From Corynebacterium doosanense CAU 212 = DSM 45436 (GTDB lineage: Bacteria; Actinomycetota; Actinomycetes; Mycobacteriales; Mycobacteriaceae), in the NCBI RefSeq assembly GCF_000767055.1, contig NZ_CP006764.1, positions 1,488,001-1,552,000 of the forward strand: 64,000 nt of DNA, read 5' to 3'. Positions 33,105 through 41,960 of the stretch are shown here, one piece after another. Within the stretch, counting starts at the first letter, position 1, and every line of letters begins with the position of its first letter. The position numbers and the translations under genes are program-made. A model generated the notes under the pieces. That model was not told the DNA's origin and made no database searches. It worked only from the letters and a program-made list of their open reading frames with translations.

Positions 33105-34067
33105 TCAGACCTTTCTGGTCAGGTTGATGACGATGTCCTCGCCCACCTGCCGGTGATTCACGAGGCTAAATCTCTGAGCTTCTGCAAGCGTCGTGGCCAA
33201 CCCGCCGCCGATGGTGGACAGGCCGGATCCGAGCAGCATCGGCGCGACATACGCGCGCACGGCGTCGACCTTGTCCTCGCGCAGGAACGACGCGGCGAGT
33301 CCGGCCCCGCCCTCGACCAGCACGTCCCGCGCGCCGTCCTCCCACAGTGCGTCCAGCGCGGTGTCGATGTCCGGATACTGCACCAGATGGCTGGCGTTCA
33401 CTTCTCGACGCCCGATCACCACCCCCCTGGGCTGACGCGCCAACAGATTCCCGTCGGCGTCCCGCGCGGTCAACGAGGGGTTGTCCGCCAGGGCGGTGCC
33501 GGTGCCGACGATGATGGCGTCGCGCAGCTGCCGGTCCTCGTGCACGTGGCGGCGCGCCTCCGACCCGGTGATCCACTTGCTCGTGCCGTCCTCGGCCGCC
33601 GTGAACCCGTCCAGAGTCTGGGCGAACTTCAGCGTCACATGTGGCCGGCCGAGCCTGGTGGCCGCGAGCCACGGCTCGAGTGCCTCCACGCGCTGGTTCA
33701 GGAACTCGACCTCGACGCCGCGCTCGCGGAGGTAGTCGGCGCCGCCGGCGGCCTGCGGGAAGGGGTCGCTGTTGAGGTAGAGGAGGCGGTTGATTCCGGC
33801 GTCGATAAGCGCCCTCGAGCATGGTCCGGTCCTGCCGGTGTGGTTGCAGGGCTCCAGCGTGACCACGGCCGTGGCGCCGCGGGCCCGCTCGCCTGCCTGG
33901 CGCAGGGCCATGACCTCGGCGTGCGGGCCGCCTGGTGGCTGGGTGGCACCAACGCCGGCGATCTCATCTCCGGAGACGATTGCCGCACCGACCGACGGGT
34001 TCGGGCTGGTGGTGCCGCGGACGGAGTCGCCGGCGGCGATGGCTGCGGCTAGCGCGTTGTCGTTCAC
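33105..34067 (-). CDS. ribD: Bifunctional diaminohydroxyphosphoribosylaminopyrimidine deaminase / reductase
   Basis: 320-residue RibD (ribG). Deaminase domain has the zinc site in PPGGPHAEVMAL and TLEPCNHTGRTGPCS; reductase domain starts near 145 (PHVTLKFAQTLDGFTA) and has VEGGAGLAASFL. It catalyses the second and third steps from GTP. Start and rpe stop are directly adjacent. No FMN riboswitch is evident upstream of the operon. Confidence 0.95.
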   Translation of the reverse strand: MNDNALAAAIAAGDSVRGTTSPNPSVGAAIVSGDEIAGVGATQPPGGPHAEVMALRQAGERARGATAVVTLEPCNHTGRTGPCSRALIDAGINRLLYLNSDPFPQAAGGADYLRERGVEVEFLNQRVEALEPWLAATRLGRPHVTLKFAQTLDGFTAAEDGTSKWITGSEARRHVHEDRQLRDAIIVGTGTALADNPSLTARDADGNLLARQPRGVVIGRREVNASHLVQYPDIDTALDALWEDGARDVLVEGGAGLAASFLREDKVDAVRAYVAPMLLGSGLSTIGGGLATTLAEAQRFSLVNHRQVGEDIVINLTRKV

Positions 34068-34724
34068 CTAGCGGGTGGCCAGCTCGCGAAGCTTGGCGAT
34101 CGCCGCCGCCGGGTCGCCGAACTTGTACACCGCAGAACCGGCGACGAAGGCGTCCACGCCGGCCTCGGCGGCCTGCGCAATGGTGTCGGCGCTGATGCCG
34201 CCGTCGATCTCGATGATCACGTCGAGGTTGTTCTCGTCGATGTACGTGCGCAGCGTGCGCACCTTGTCCAGCTGCTCCGGCATGAAGGACTGCCCGCCGA
34301 AACCGGGTTCCACACTCATGACCAGCACCTGGTCGAACTCGGCGAGATCCTCGAGGTAGGGCTCGATCTGGGTGCCGGGCTTGACGCTGAACGCGGCCTT
34401 GGCAGCGAGCCCGCGGATCTTCCTCGCCAGCGCGACGTGGTCCTCGGTGGCCTCGATGTGGAACGTGATGATGTCCCCGCCCGCATCGATGTACTGCTCG
34501 ACCCACTGCTCGGGATTCTCGATCATGAGATGAATATCCAGCGTCTGATCAGACAGGCGGTTGACCGTCTCGGTGATCGAGGGGCCGAAGGACAGGTTGG
34601 GCACAAAATGCCCGTCCATGATGTCCACGTGAATGCCGTCGGCGGTGGCGATCGCGGCGATCTCCTCCCCGAGTCGGGCGAAGTCGGCGTTGAGGATCGA
34701 GGGGAAGATGAGCGGTGCTGACAT
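34068..34724 (-). CDS. rpe: Ribulose-phosphate 3-epimerase
   Basis: 218-residue TIM-barrel metalloenzyme interconverting ribulose 5-phosphate and xylulose 5-phosphate. Motifs: FPSILNADFARLGEE, HVDIMDGHFVPNLSFGP, VEPGFGGQSFMPEQL and IDGGIS. ATG at 34724 is preferred over in-frame starts upstream because of homology and because TAGTCT (34737-34732) lies seven bases before it, implying a leaderless transcript that runs into the rib genes. Ribulose 5-phosphate is also the RibBA substrate. Confidence 0.95.
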   Translation of the reverse strand: MSAPLIFPSILNADFARLGEEIAAIATADGIHVDIMDGHFVPNLSFGPSITETVNRLSDQTLDIHLMIENPEQWVEQYIDAGGDIITFHIEATEDHVALARKIRGLAAKAAFSVKPGTQIEPYLEDLAEFDQVLVMSVEPGFGGQSFMPEQLDKVRTLRTYIDENNLDVIIEIDGGISADTIAQAAEAGVDAFVAGSAVYKFGDPAAAIAKLRELATR

Positions 34725-34761
34725 GCCCCTCAGACTACCGCGTCGTGGTTCAATGAGTGCC

Positions 34762-35505
34762 ATGTCTGCAGACCTCGTGTCCACACTTGTCGACGGCTCC
34801 GTCGCCACCCTCACCCTCACCCGCGACCACAAACGCAACGCACTGGATCAGGACATGTGCCGCGCCATCGACGCCGCCCTCGACGAAGTTGTCGACGCCG
34901 GCGCCCGAGCCATCGTCATCACCGGCGACGGAAGCGCCTTCTGCGCCGGCGCAGACCTCGGCGGCGGCGTCTACGCCGACGGCTTCTTCGACGCCCTGTT
35001 CTCCATGCTCGGCCACATTCAGCGCGTGCCCGCCGTGGTCATCGGCGCCATCAACGGCCCGGCCGTCGGCGCCGGAACCCAGCTGGCCATGGCCTGCGAC
35101 CTGCGCGTCGTCGCCGATTCCGCCTACTTCCGCGTTCCGGTGGTCGACGTCGCGATCGCCCTCGACGACGTCACCGTGCGCTCGTTGGAACGCCTTGTCG
35201 GCGGCGCCCGCGCGCGAACGATGCTGCTCACCGGCGCGACGCTGTCTTCCGAGGAAGCAGTAACGTGCGGGTTTGCCGCGATGTCGGGGACGCTTGACGA
35301 CGCCCTGGCCCTCGCCTCCGTCTGCGCCACCAAAGCCCCACTGACCATCCGCAACCTCAAGGCCGAATTCGCCTGGGGCGGCTACCGCCCGTTCAGCGAC
35401 GAGGAGCGGCAGGAATTCCAGCTCGCGGCGTGGAACTCGGAGGACGTGCAGGAGGCGCGGGCCGCGCGTTCGGAGAAGCGGGAGGCCGAGTTTCGGGGGC
35501 GGTAG
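34762..35505 (+). CDS. EchA6-like non-catalytic enoyl-CoA hydratase family protein
   Basis: 247-residue crotonase-fold protein. The CoA/oxyanion loops are intact (SAFCAGADLGGG near 58-69, GAINGPAVGAGTQLAMACD near 95-113), but both catalytic glutamates of active hydratases are absent: Gln107 lies where Glu144 of rat hydratase would be, and P126-V127 replaces the PE motif. Pattern and C-terminal WNSEDVQEARAARSEKRE strongly resemble mycobacterial EchA6, an acyl-CoA binding protein linked to mycolic acid synthesis. An ATG three codons upstream is an alternative start. It points against the flanking operons and is followed by nested palindromes. Confidence 0.82.
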   Translation: MSADLVSTLVDGSVATLTLTRDHKRNALDQDMCRAIDAALDEVVDAGARAIVITGDGSAFCAGADLGGGVYADGFFDALFSMLGHIQRVPAVVIGAINGPAVGAGTQLAMACDLRVVADSAYFRVPVVDVAIALDDVTVRSLERLVGGARARTMLLTGATLSSEEAVTCGFAAMSGTLDDALALASVCATKAPLTIRNLKAEFAWGGYRPFSDEERQEFQLAAWNSEDVQEARAARSEKREAEFRGR

Positions 35506-35518
35506 CGGACGGGCCGTT

Positions 35519-35578
35519 ACTAACTCCACCCAAACTCAGCTCGAGCGGTCAATTTTAGCTCGATTGGGTGGAGTTAGT
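35519..35578. repeat. Palindrome 1: 15-bp inverted repeat
   Basis: Arms ACTAACTCCACCCAA (35519-35533) and TTGGGTGGAGTTAGT (35564-35578) are perfect complements around 30 bases; inside, TCGAGC (35541-35546) can pair with GCTCGA (35558-35563). It lies 13 bases after the echA-like stop codon. No T-run follows either arm. Confidence 0.9.
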
Positions 35579-35588
35579 GCACACCGAG

Positions 35589-35612
35589 GGGAGTCCACAC
35601 GTGTGGACTCCC
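35589..35612. repeat. Palindrome 2: 24-bp perfect palindrome
   Basis: Twelve-base half GGGAGTCCACAC followed immediately by its complement. The inner 18 bases (35592-35609 without the outer GGG/CCC) are identical to palindrome 4 at 35703-35720. Confidence 0.92.
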
Positions 35613-35682
35613 GCCGTTCTAGCCACTCACAAACTACCGTCAAACCACCGAATTTCGTTGGTTTGTGAGTGCTCCGAACGGC
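35613..35682. repeat. Palindrome 3: 70-base interrupted inverted repeat
   Basis: Outer arms GCCGTTC (35613-35619) and GAACGGC (35676-35682); inner arms CACTCACAAAC (35624-35634) and GTTTGTGAGTG (35661-35671), with four-base internal loops between them. A competing inner hairpin joins CAAACCA (35641-35647) to TGGTTTG (35659-35665) around CGA-ATT-TCG, so two folds exclude each other. Confidence 0.88.
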
Positions 35683-35702
35683 CCCCAATACCTGTCCCCG
35701 CC

Positions 35703-35720
35703 AGTCCACACGTGTGGACT
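35703..35720. repeat. Palindrome 4: 18-bp palindrome, copy of palindrome 2 core
   Basis: AGTCCACAC followed by GTGTGGACT. It ends two bases before the rsmB stop codon (35723) and repeats the core of palindrome 2, so the two copies bracket palindrome 3. Confidence 0.92.
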
Positions 35721-35722
35721 TC

Positions 35723-37132
35723 CTACCCCCTCCGCAGCACCGCGAAGAACATTGCGTCCGTGCCGTGACGGTGCGGCCACATCTGCACGCTGAGCTCCTC
35801 GCCCGTGTCGGACATGCCCGGGACCAGCGCGTGCGCGTCCTCCTCCACCGCACCGAGTTCACGCACCGCACGATCCACCACCCCGCGGGTCTCCCGCACA
35901 TCGGGTGAACACGTGGAGTACACAACCACGCCGCCCGGCTTCACCAGGGACAGCGCCGAGCGCAGCAGCTCGAACTGCAACACATTCAACGAAGCGAGGG
36001 CGGCGTCGGTCTTTCGCCAACGGGCTTCGGGCCTGCGCCGAAGGGCGCCGAGGCCGGAGCAGGGGGCGTCGAGAAGCACACGATCGAAGCCGGGCTCCAG
36101 GCCCGGGTCGCGGCCGTCGGCGACGTGGATCGTCACGGGGAGGCCGACGACGGACTTCCGAATGAGTTCGGCGCGGTGCTCGGAGATTTCGACGGCGTCG
36201 ATGTGCGCGCCGTCGATACGCGCGAGCGAGCCCATGAGCGCGGCCTTACCGCCGGGGCCGGCCGCGAGGTCGAGCCAGCGGCCCTGGTCATCCGCGACGG
36301 GGGCCTCGACGACCGCGCGGGCGATGAGCTGGGAGCCCTCGTCCTGCACGCCGGCCAGCCGGTCGCGCACGGGCTCGAGCTGGCCGGGGTCGCCGCCGTC
36401 GAGGTAGACGGCGTAGGGCGAGTACTGGCCCTCATCGCCGCCGACCGACAGAGCGAGTTCCTCAGCGGAGATCTCTCCAGGCCGGGCCACGAGGTGCACC
36501 TTGGGGCGTTCCGAGTCGGCCTCGAGCGCGGGGAGTAGCTCGTCGGCGGGCAGCACCTGGAAAAAGGACTCGGCGATCCACGTGGGGTGCGCGGTCTGGA
36601 AGGCGGCCGCCGCGATGGGGTCTGCGGGGGTCAGCTTCTCCAACAGGTCCGGAGAGCGCGTGATGGTACGCAGAATCCCGTTGGTGAAGCCCTTGGCGTG
36701 CTCCATCCCCGCGGCCTCGACGAGGCGGACGGAGGTGTCCACGGCCGCGTGGTCCTCGACGCGGGTGTAGAGCAGCTGGTAGGCGCCGAGGCGCAATGCG
36801 TCGAGCACCTCCGGCGCGATGTCGCTGAGCGGGCGCGAAGAGCATTCGGCGATGACGGCGTCGAGCACGCCGGAGACGCGCAGCGTGCCGTAGGTGAGCT
36901 CGGTGGCGAAGGCCGCGTCACGCTCGGTGATGCGGCGCTGCTTGAGCAGGCCCGGCAGCGTGAGGTTGGCGTAGGCGTCGTCCGAACTCACCCGGCGCAG
37001 CGTGTCGTAGGCCGTCTGGCGCGCGGCGTCGATGCCCGGAACGGGTCGGAACTGTTCCTCCCGGCGTTTGACCTGCTTCTTCGGCGCGGGTTTGTCGCTG
37101 CCCCTGGACCTGGACCTGAATCCGCCGCTCAT
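35723..37132 (-). CDS. rsmB: 16S rRNA m5C967 methyltransferase (RsmB/Fmu)
   Basis: 469-residue protein with an N-terminal NusB-like RNA-binding domain (about 28-165) and a C-terminal SAM methyltransferase. SAM motif [16 protein letters not shown] near 291; catalytic cysteines in [18 protein letters not shown] and VVYSTCSPD. The first 25 residues are Arg/Lys rich ([18 protein letters not shown]). It overlaps fmt by four bases. Confidence 0.95.
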   Translation of the reverse strand: MSGGFRSRSRGSDKPAPKKQVKRREEQFRPVPGIDAARQTAYDTLRRVSSDDAYANLTLPGLLKQRRITERDAAFATELTYGTLRVSGVLDAVIAECSSRPLSDIAPEVLDALRLGAYQLLYTRVEDHAAVDTSVRLVEAAGMEHAKGFTNGILRTITRSPDLLEKLTPADPIAAAAFQTAHPTWIAESFFQVLPADELLPALEADSERPKVHLVARPGEISAEELALSVGGDEGQYSPYAVYLDGGDPGQLEPVRDRLAGVQDEGSQLIARAVVEAPVADDQGRWLDLAAGPGGKAALMGSLARIDGAHIDAVEISEHRAELIRKSVVGLPVTIHVADGRDPGLEPGFDRVLLDAPCSGLGALRRRPEARWRKTDAALASLNVLQFELLRSALSLVKPGGVVVYSTCSPDVRETRGVVDRAVRELGAVEEDAHALVPGMSDTGEELSVQMWPHRHGTDAMFFAVLRRG

Positions 37133-38070
37133 GAGAGAACCTTTCCGTTGATGTCTTCCGCCAGCCCGCGCGCCCAGTCGGCCGCGTTCATGCGCTTCTT
37201 GCCCGGCGCCTGGAGCTCGCCCAGCTGCACCGCCGTGGTGCCCGTGCCCACCAGCACGGACGTCTTGCTCACCTGGATTTCCCCGGGTTCAAGACGCGTA
37301 TCGACGACCGTTGCCGGCCCCACCTTCAACCGCTGCTCTCCCAGCATGCTCCACGCGCCGGGGCCCGGAGTGTGCGCCCGGATGTGCCGGTCGATGGCAT
37401 CGGCGTCGCGCGCCCAGTCGATGCGCGCATCCTCGGTGCTGATCTTGGCGGCGTAGGTGGCCTCGCCCTCCTGGGGCTGCGGGTTGGCGGCGCCGGAGGC
37501 GAGATCGTCCATGGTGCTCACGAGGAGGTCCGCACCGGAGTAAGCCAGGCGGGTGAGCAGGTCGTCCGCGGTGTCGGTGTCGCGGATCTCCTCCCTGATC
37601 CCGCCGAGGATCTCGCCGGTGTCCAGCCCCTCGTCGATGCGGAAGGTCGTGGCTCCGGTGACCTCGTCCCCGGCATTGATGGCGGCCTGCACGGGGGCGG
37701 CGCCGCGCCACGCGGGCAGCAGCGAGAAGTGCAGGTTGACCCAGCCGTGGGTGGGCAGATCCAGCAGGTCCTTGGGCACGAGGTTGCCGTAGGCCACCAC
37801 GGGGATGGCCTCGGGGGCGAGCTCGGCAAGCCGGGTGCGGATGGCGTCGCCGTCCTCGGTGCCAGCTTTGAGCGTCGAGGGCTTGAGCGTCTCGATGCCG
37901 TGCTCGACCGCGAGCTCCGCCACCGGCGAGGGGTGCAGCGAACGGCCCCGCCCCTTACGTGCATCCGGGCGGGTGAGCACGGCGATGACCTCGTGCTCGG
38001 AGTCGATGAGCGCCTGCAGCGCCACGACGGCGGGTTCCGGTGTTCCGGCAAAAATGAGGCGCATGGTCAC
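37129..38070 (-). CDS. fmt: Methionyl-tRNA formyltransferase
   Basis: 313-residue enzyme formylating initiator Met-tRNA with 10-formyltetrahydrofolate. Motifs: [16 protein letters not shown] at the N-terminus and the hallmark [18 protein letters not shown] near 131-148 with the SLLP loop, followed by the ETGEI-like DTGEILGG. It overlaps def and rsmB by four bases each, indicating translational coupling of formylation and deformylation genes. Confidence 0.96.
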   Translation of the reverse strand: MTMRLIFAGTPEPAVVALQALIDSEHEVIAVLTRPDARKGRGRSLHPSPVAELAVEHGIETLKPSTLKAGTEDGDAIRTRLAELAPEAIPVVAYGNLVPKDLLDLPTHGWVNLHFSLLPAWRGAAPVQAAINAGDEVTGATTFRIDEGLDTGEILGGIREEIRDTDTADDLLTRLAYSGADLLVSTMDDLASGAANPQPQEGEATYAAKISTEDARIDWARDADAIDRHIRAHTPGPGAWSMLGEQRLKVGPATVVDTRLEPGEIQVSKTSVLVGTGTTAVQLGELQAPGKKRMNAADWARGLAEDINGKVLS

Positions 38071-38570
38071 GGCCTTTCTTCGTTAAGTATTGCGTTGGCT
38101 TCCCTGCGCAGCTCGGGGCTGAGGCGTTTGAGGAAGAGGATGCCGTCCAGGTGGTCGATCTCATGTTGGAAACAGCGTGCGAGCAGTCGGGAGGCCTGGA
38201 TTGCCACCGGTCGCCCGTCCACGTCCCGGCCGCGGACCAGAACCTGCATGTGGCGTTCGGTGTCCATGGAGATGCCCGGGATGGAGAGGCAGCCTTCCTT
38301 GCCGATCTGCGTCTGGTCGCCAATCGGCACCCACGAGGGGTTGATGAGGTGCCCACGCAGTCCGCCGGGCTGGTGAGAGGTGTCGAAGACAATAACCCGG
38401 TTGAGCAGCCCGATCTGGTTGGATGCCAGCCCGACTCCCCCGGCCGAGTCCATGGTCTCCAGCATGTCGGTGACCTGCGCGCGCAGGCCCGGCGTGCCGA
38501 ACTCCGTCACCTCGGAGGCACGGGTCTTGAGCACGGGGTCCCCGTACATCCTGATCGGCCTGACTGTCAT
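38067..38570 (-). CDS. def: Peptide deformylase
   Basis: 167-residue metal-dependent deformylase removing the N-formyl group from new proteins. All three signature motifs are present: [10 protein letters not shown] (48-57), EGCLSIPG (near 101), HEIDHLDG (near 142). ATG at 38570 with GAGGGAG upstream is preferred over an in-frame ATG nine codons earlier. Confidence 0.96.
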   Translation of the reverse strand: MTVRPIRMYGDPVLKTRASEVTEFGTPGLRAQVTDMLETMDSAGGVGLASNQIGLLNRVIVFDTSHQPGGLRGHLINPSWVPIGDQTQIGKEGCLSIPGISMDTERHMQVLVRGRDVDGRPVAIQASRLLARCFQHEIDHLDGILFLKRLSPELRREANAILNEERP

Positions 38571-38586
38571 TGCACTCCCTCGTTTG

Positions 38587-40617
38587 TTAACCCACATGCA
38601 CCGGATCGACCTGCACCCTCAGCGCCAGGTCGTCCTTGCGCGTGGCCCGGGCCACCATCCCGCGCCGCAGCGCCCTGCCCAGTTCCGAACGGGGGCCGAG
38701 CGGGGTGCGGATGAGCAGGCGCTGGGCCGGGCCAAACCGGGATTCATCGTAGTCACCCGGCAGTTTGGCTGACGCAGGCAGGTCGACGGGCCCGAGCACC
38801 TCGGCGCCAGCGGGAAGTTCCGTGAGTTCGAGGAACAGATCCAGCGAGGCATTCGCCCCGTCGACGGCGGCCATGTGCACGGCGGGTGGGAAACGCACGG
38901 CACGTCGCTCGGCAAGCTCGCGTTCTGCCGCGCCGACCATGTCCCAGCGCAGCAGCTCCTGGACCACGGTGAGGCCCGGATCGGCGACCACGATGACTTC
39001 GCCGTCGTCGCGCCGCGGCGACACCTGAGCCGCCACCGCCGCCCATTTCGCCAGCGTGTCCTCGGTGGCGCGCAGGTCCTGCCGGCCGAGCAGCGCCCAG
39101 GTGTCCAGCAGCAGTGCGGCGCCGTAGTGCCCGCCGGTGACGCGGGGTTCGGCACCCGGCGTGGCGACGACCAGTCCAGCCGCGCACCCGACTTCGTCGA
39201 TGACCCGGCTGCCCCCGGACGTGATCACCCGGGTCGACGGGAACGCCCGCCCGAGCTCCTCGGCGGTGCGTTCGGTGCCGAGCACCACCGCGCGGGTCTT
39301 CACCGAGCCGCATTCGGAACAACGGTGCTGCGGGTCGGGTCGCCCGCACCAGCGGCACGTGGGCACGGAGCCGTGCTCGCCGGTTCCGGGCGGGAGCCCC
39401 AACGGCCCGTTGCACACCCGGCAGCGCGCGGGTGCGCGGCAGTTGCCGCAGGCCAGCGTGGGCACATACCCCTTGCGCGGCACCTGGATGAGCACCGGCT
39501 GGTTGCGGTCCAGGGCCTTGCGCGCCGCCTCGAAGGCCACGAGCGGCAGGCGGGCGGACTGCGCACGCGGGTCGCGGACCAGCTCGAACTCGCTGTCTCC
39601 GGCGGCTCGGATGAGTGGCATGCGGGTGCGCAGGGTCTCGCGCGGGGCGACCAGGCCGTGCGCCCACCCGGCCTCGACAAGTAGCTGCGCCTCGGCGCTG
39701 CGGGTGTAGCCGGCGACGATGAACGAGCTCGATTCGATGCTCGAGCGGGTGGTCAACACCTCCCGCGCATGGGCGTAGGGGGCGCGCGGGTCGACGAGGT
39801 TGTCGTCGCCGTCGTGAAGCACGACGGTCAGGGCGAGCTTATCGACGGGCGCGAACGCCGCGGAGCGCGTGCCGATGACCAGGCGGGCCTGCCCGTGGAG
39901 GATCGCCAGGTACCGCCGGTAACGCGCCTGCTGGCCCAGCCCGGCGGTGAGCACCGTGACCTGTTTGGCGGAGACAAGCTCGCGCAGTGCGGCCTCGAGC
40001 GCGTCGACGTCGCGCTGGTCGGGCACGACGATGAGCGCGCCACGGCCGCCGAGGGCGACCTTGACGGCCAGGGCGGCGAGCGCTGCGGCCCAGTCCTCCC
40101 CCGGCGCCATCTGCCAGGCGGCGCGCGCGGGGGTGCCGGAGACCACGGCGTCGACGAAGGACTCCCCGTGCTCGTAGGCGGACCACGGGGAGAGGTCGGG
40201 CTCGGTCACCTCGCCGAGGCCCTCCCAGGCGGTGTCGGTGTCCGAGGACTCCGCCCCAGCGTGGCGCGGGGGGATCGCGGAGCGCAGGAGATCGGAGCGC
40301 ACGCCGGCGTAGCGGTCGGACAGGGCGTCGACAAGCTTTTTTACCCGCTCGGGATAGACGACCTCCGGGGAGATGACGCGGTCGATGAAACGCAGCTTGC
40401 CGTCGTGGTCCGAGGCGGAGCGGCGCTCGAGGACGAGGGCGTCGACGAGGCGGCCGGCGAAACGCACCCGCACGCGGACCCCGGGCTGCGCGTCGGCGGA
40501 ATGCTCCTCGGCGACGAGGTAGTCGAAGGGGCGGTCCAGATGCGCCAGGCCCAACAGCGGAAGCACCGCAGCAACCGGCTTGTGCTGCGCGGTGTCTGCG
40601 GTGCTTCTGCTGGCCAT
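38587..40617 (-). CDS. priA: PriA-like replication restart protein lacking helicase motifs
   Basis: 676-residue PriA homologue. The eight zinc cysteines are intact (about 390, 393, 399, 402, 421, 424, 433, 436), and the N-terminal DNA-binding domain is recognizable (FDYLVAEEH, GVRVRVRFAGR). The helicase core is degenerate: the Walker A position reads APGEDW (171-176) in place of GSGKT, and the DEEH box reads LHDGDD (267-272). Known actinobacterial PriA proteins share this loss, so the protein probably assembles primosomes without unwinding DNA. TAGTAT, using the metK TAG stop, lies ten bases before the ATG. Confidence 0.92.
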   Translation of the reverse strand: MASRSTADTAQHKPVAAVLPLLGLAHLDRPFDYLVAEEHSADAQPGVRVRVRFAGRLVDALVLERRSASDHDGKLRFIDRVISPEVVYPERVKKLVDALSDRYAGVRSDLLRSAIPPRHAGAESSDTDTAWEGLGEVTEPDLSPWSAYEHGESFVDAVVSGTPARAAWQMAPGEDWAAALAALAVKVALGGRGALIVVPDQRDVDALEAALRELVSAKQVTVLTAGLGQQARYRRYLAILHGQARLVIGTRSAAFAPVDKLALTVVLHDGDDNLVDPRAPYAHAREVLTTRSSIESSSFIVAGYTRSAEAQLLVEAGWAHGLVAPRETLRTRMPLIRAAGDSEFELVRDPRAQSARLPLVAFEAARKALDRNQPVLIQVPRKGYVPTLACGNCRAPARCRVCNGPLGLPPGTGEHGSVPTCRWCGRPDPQHRCSECGSVKTRAVVLGTERTAEELGRAFPSTRVITSGGSRVIDEVGCAAGLVVATPGAEPRVTGGHYGAALLLDTWALLGRQDLRATEDTLAKWAAVAAQVSPRRDDGEVIVVADPGLTVVQELLRWDMVGAAERELAERRAVRFPPAVHMAAVDGANASLDLFLELTELPAGAEVLGPVDLPASAKLPGDYDESRFGPAQRLLIRTPLGPRSELGRALRRGMVARATRKDDLALRVQVDPVHVG

Positions 40618-40630
40618 AAGACCGCCGATA

Positions 40631-41875
40631 CTACAGGCCGGCGGCGGCGCGCAGGGCGGGCGCCTTGTCCGTGGACTCCCACGGCAGATCCAGGTCCGTG
40701 CGGCCGAAGTGACCGTAGGCGGCGGTCTGCGCGTAGATGGGGCGCAGGAGGTCGAGCTCGCGGATGATCGCGCCCGGTCGGAGGTCGAAGACCTCGGAGA
40801 CGGCCTGCTGGATCTGCTCGTCGTTAAGCCCGTTCTGGGCGGTGCCGAAGGTCTCCACGTAGAGGCCCACCGGCTGCGCGCGGCCGATGGCGTAGGCCAC
40901 CTGCACCTCGGCGCGCTCGGCGAGATCTGCGGCGACGATGTTCTTGGCCACCCAGCGCATGGCGTAGGCGGCGGAGCGGTCCACCTTGGACGGGTCCTTG
41001 CCGGAGAAGGCGCCGCCGCCGTGGCGGGCCATGCCGCCGTAGGTGTCCACGATGATCTTGCGGCCGGTCAGGCCCGCGTCGCCCATGGGACCGCCGAGGA
41101 CGAAGGAACCCGAGGGGTTGATGAGCACGTCGAAGTCCTCGGTGACGTACTGCTCCAGGCCGGCGTCGGCGATGACCCAGTCGATGACATGTTTCCGCAG
41201 CTCCAGTTTCAGCTCATCCTGGGTGATGTCGCTGTCATGCTGCGTGGAGATGACCACGGTGTCGAGGTGGCTCGGACGGTCGCCGTCGTAGGCGAAGGTG
41301 ACCTGGGTCTTGCCGTCCGGGCGCAGGTGGTCGACGATGCCCTCCTTGCGCACCTGGGTCAGCCGGCGCGAGAGCCGGTGCGCCACCGCGATGGGCAGCG
41401 GCATGAACTCCGGGGTCTCGTTGGTGGCGTAGCCGAACATCAGGCCCTGGTCGCCGGCGCCGGCCTGGTCGTCGACGTCGACGCTGCCGTTGTCACGCAC
41501 CTCCATGGCGGTGTCCACGCCGATGCCGATCTCCTGGGACTGCTCGCCGATGGCGATGTTCACGCCGCAGGTGTGGCCGTCGAAGCCGACCTCGGAGGAG
41601 ATGAATCCGATCTCGACGAGCTTGTCCCGCACGAGCTTGGGGATCTCCACGTAACCCGTGGTGCGTACCTCGCCCACAACGTGCACCTGACCGGTGGTCA
41701 CCAGCGTCTCCACGGCGACGCGTGATGCCGGATCCTGCTCGAGCATGGCGTCGAGGATCGTGTCCGAGATGGCGTCGCAGATCTTGTCCGGGTGGCCCTC
41801 GGTGACCGATTCGCTGGTGAACAGGCGCGTGGCCGTGCGGGCGGCCTGGGAGGTGGCCGGGTTGCTTTCCGTCAC
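40631..41875 (-). CDS. metK: S-adenosylmethionine synthetase
   Basis: 414-residue enzyme making SAM from methionine and ATP. Motifs: [16 protein letters not shown] near 22, [13 protein letters not shown] near 133, and the P-loop [19 protein letters not shown] near 270. Start GTG at 41875. The upstream region has a McbR-type operator 70 bases from the start, so expression should respond to sulfur-amino-acid status. Confidence 0.97.
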   Translation of the reverse strand: MTESNPATSQAARTATRLFTSESVTEGHPDKICDAISDTILDAMLEQDPASRVAVETLVTTGQVHVVGEVRTTGYVEIPKLVRDKLVEIGFISSEVGFDGHTCGVNIAIGEQSQEIGIGVDTAMEVRDNGSVDVDDQAGAGDQGLMFGYATNETPEFMPLPIAVAHRLSRRLTQVRKEGIVDHLRPDGKTQVTFAYDGDRPSHLDTVVISTQHDSDITQDELKLELRKHVIDWVIADAGLEQYVTEDFDVLINPSGSFVLGGPMGDAGLTGRKIIVDTYGGMARHGGGAFSGKDPSKVDRSAAYAMRWVAKNIVAADLAERAEVQVAYAIGRAQPVGLYVETFGTAQNGLNDEQIQQAVSEVFDLRPGAIIRELDLLRPIYAQTAAYGHFGRTDLDLPWESTDKAPALRAAAGL

Positions 41876-41944
41876 TGGGGTGTCCTCACTGTGGAAGTTT
41901 CGGGGAGCGCTTTAATCGCTAATGCGCCCCACCCTACCCCCAAA

Positions 41945-41960
41945 TAGACCAAGCTGTCTA
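41945..41960. promoter_or_regulatory. McbR-type operator TAGAC-N6-GTCTA upstream of metK
   Basis: TAGAC (41945-41949), six bases CAAGCT, GTCTA (41956-41960): an exact match to the 16-bp inverted repeat known for McbR, the C. glutamicum repressor of methionine and cysteine genes, whose regulon includes metK. The last three bases are the coaBC stop codon. The site is 70 bases upstream of the metK GTG, close to AT-rich sequence that could hold the promoter. Confidence 0.85.
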
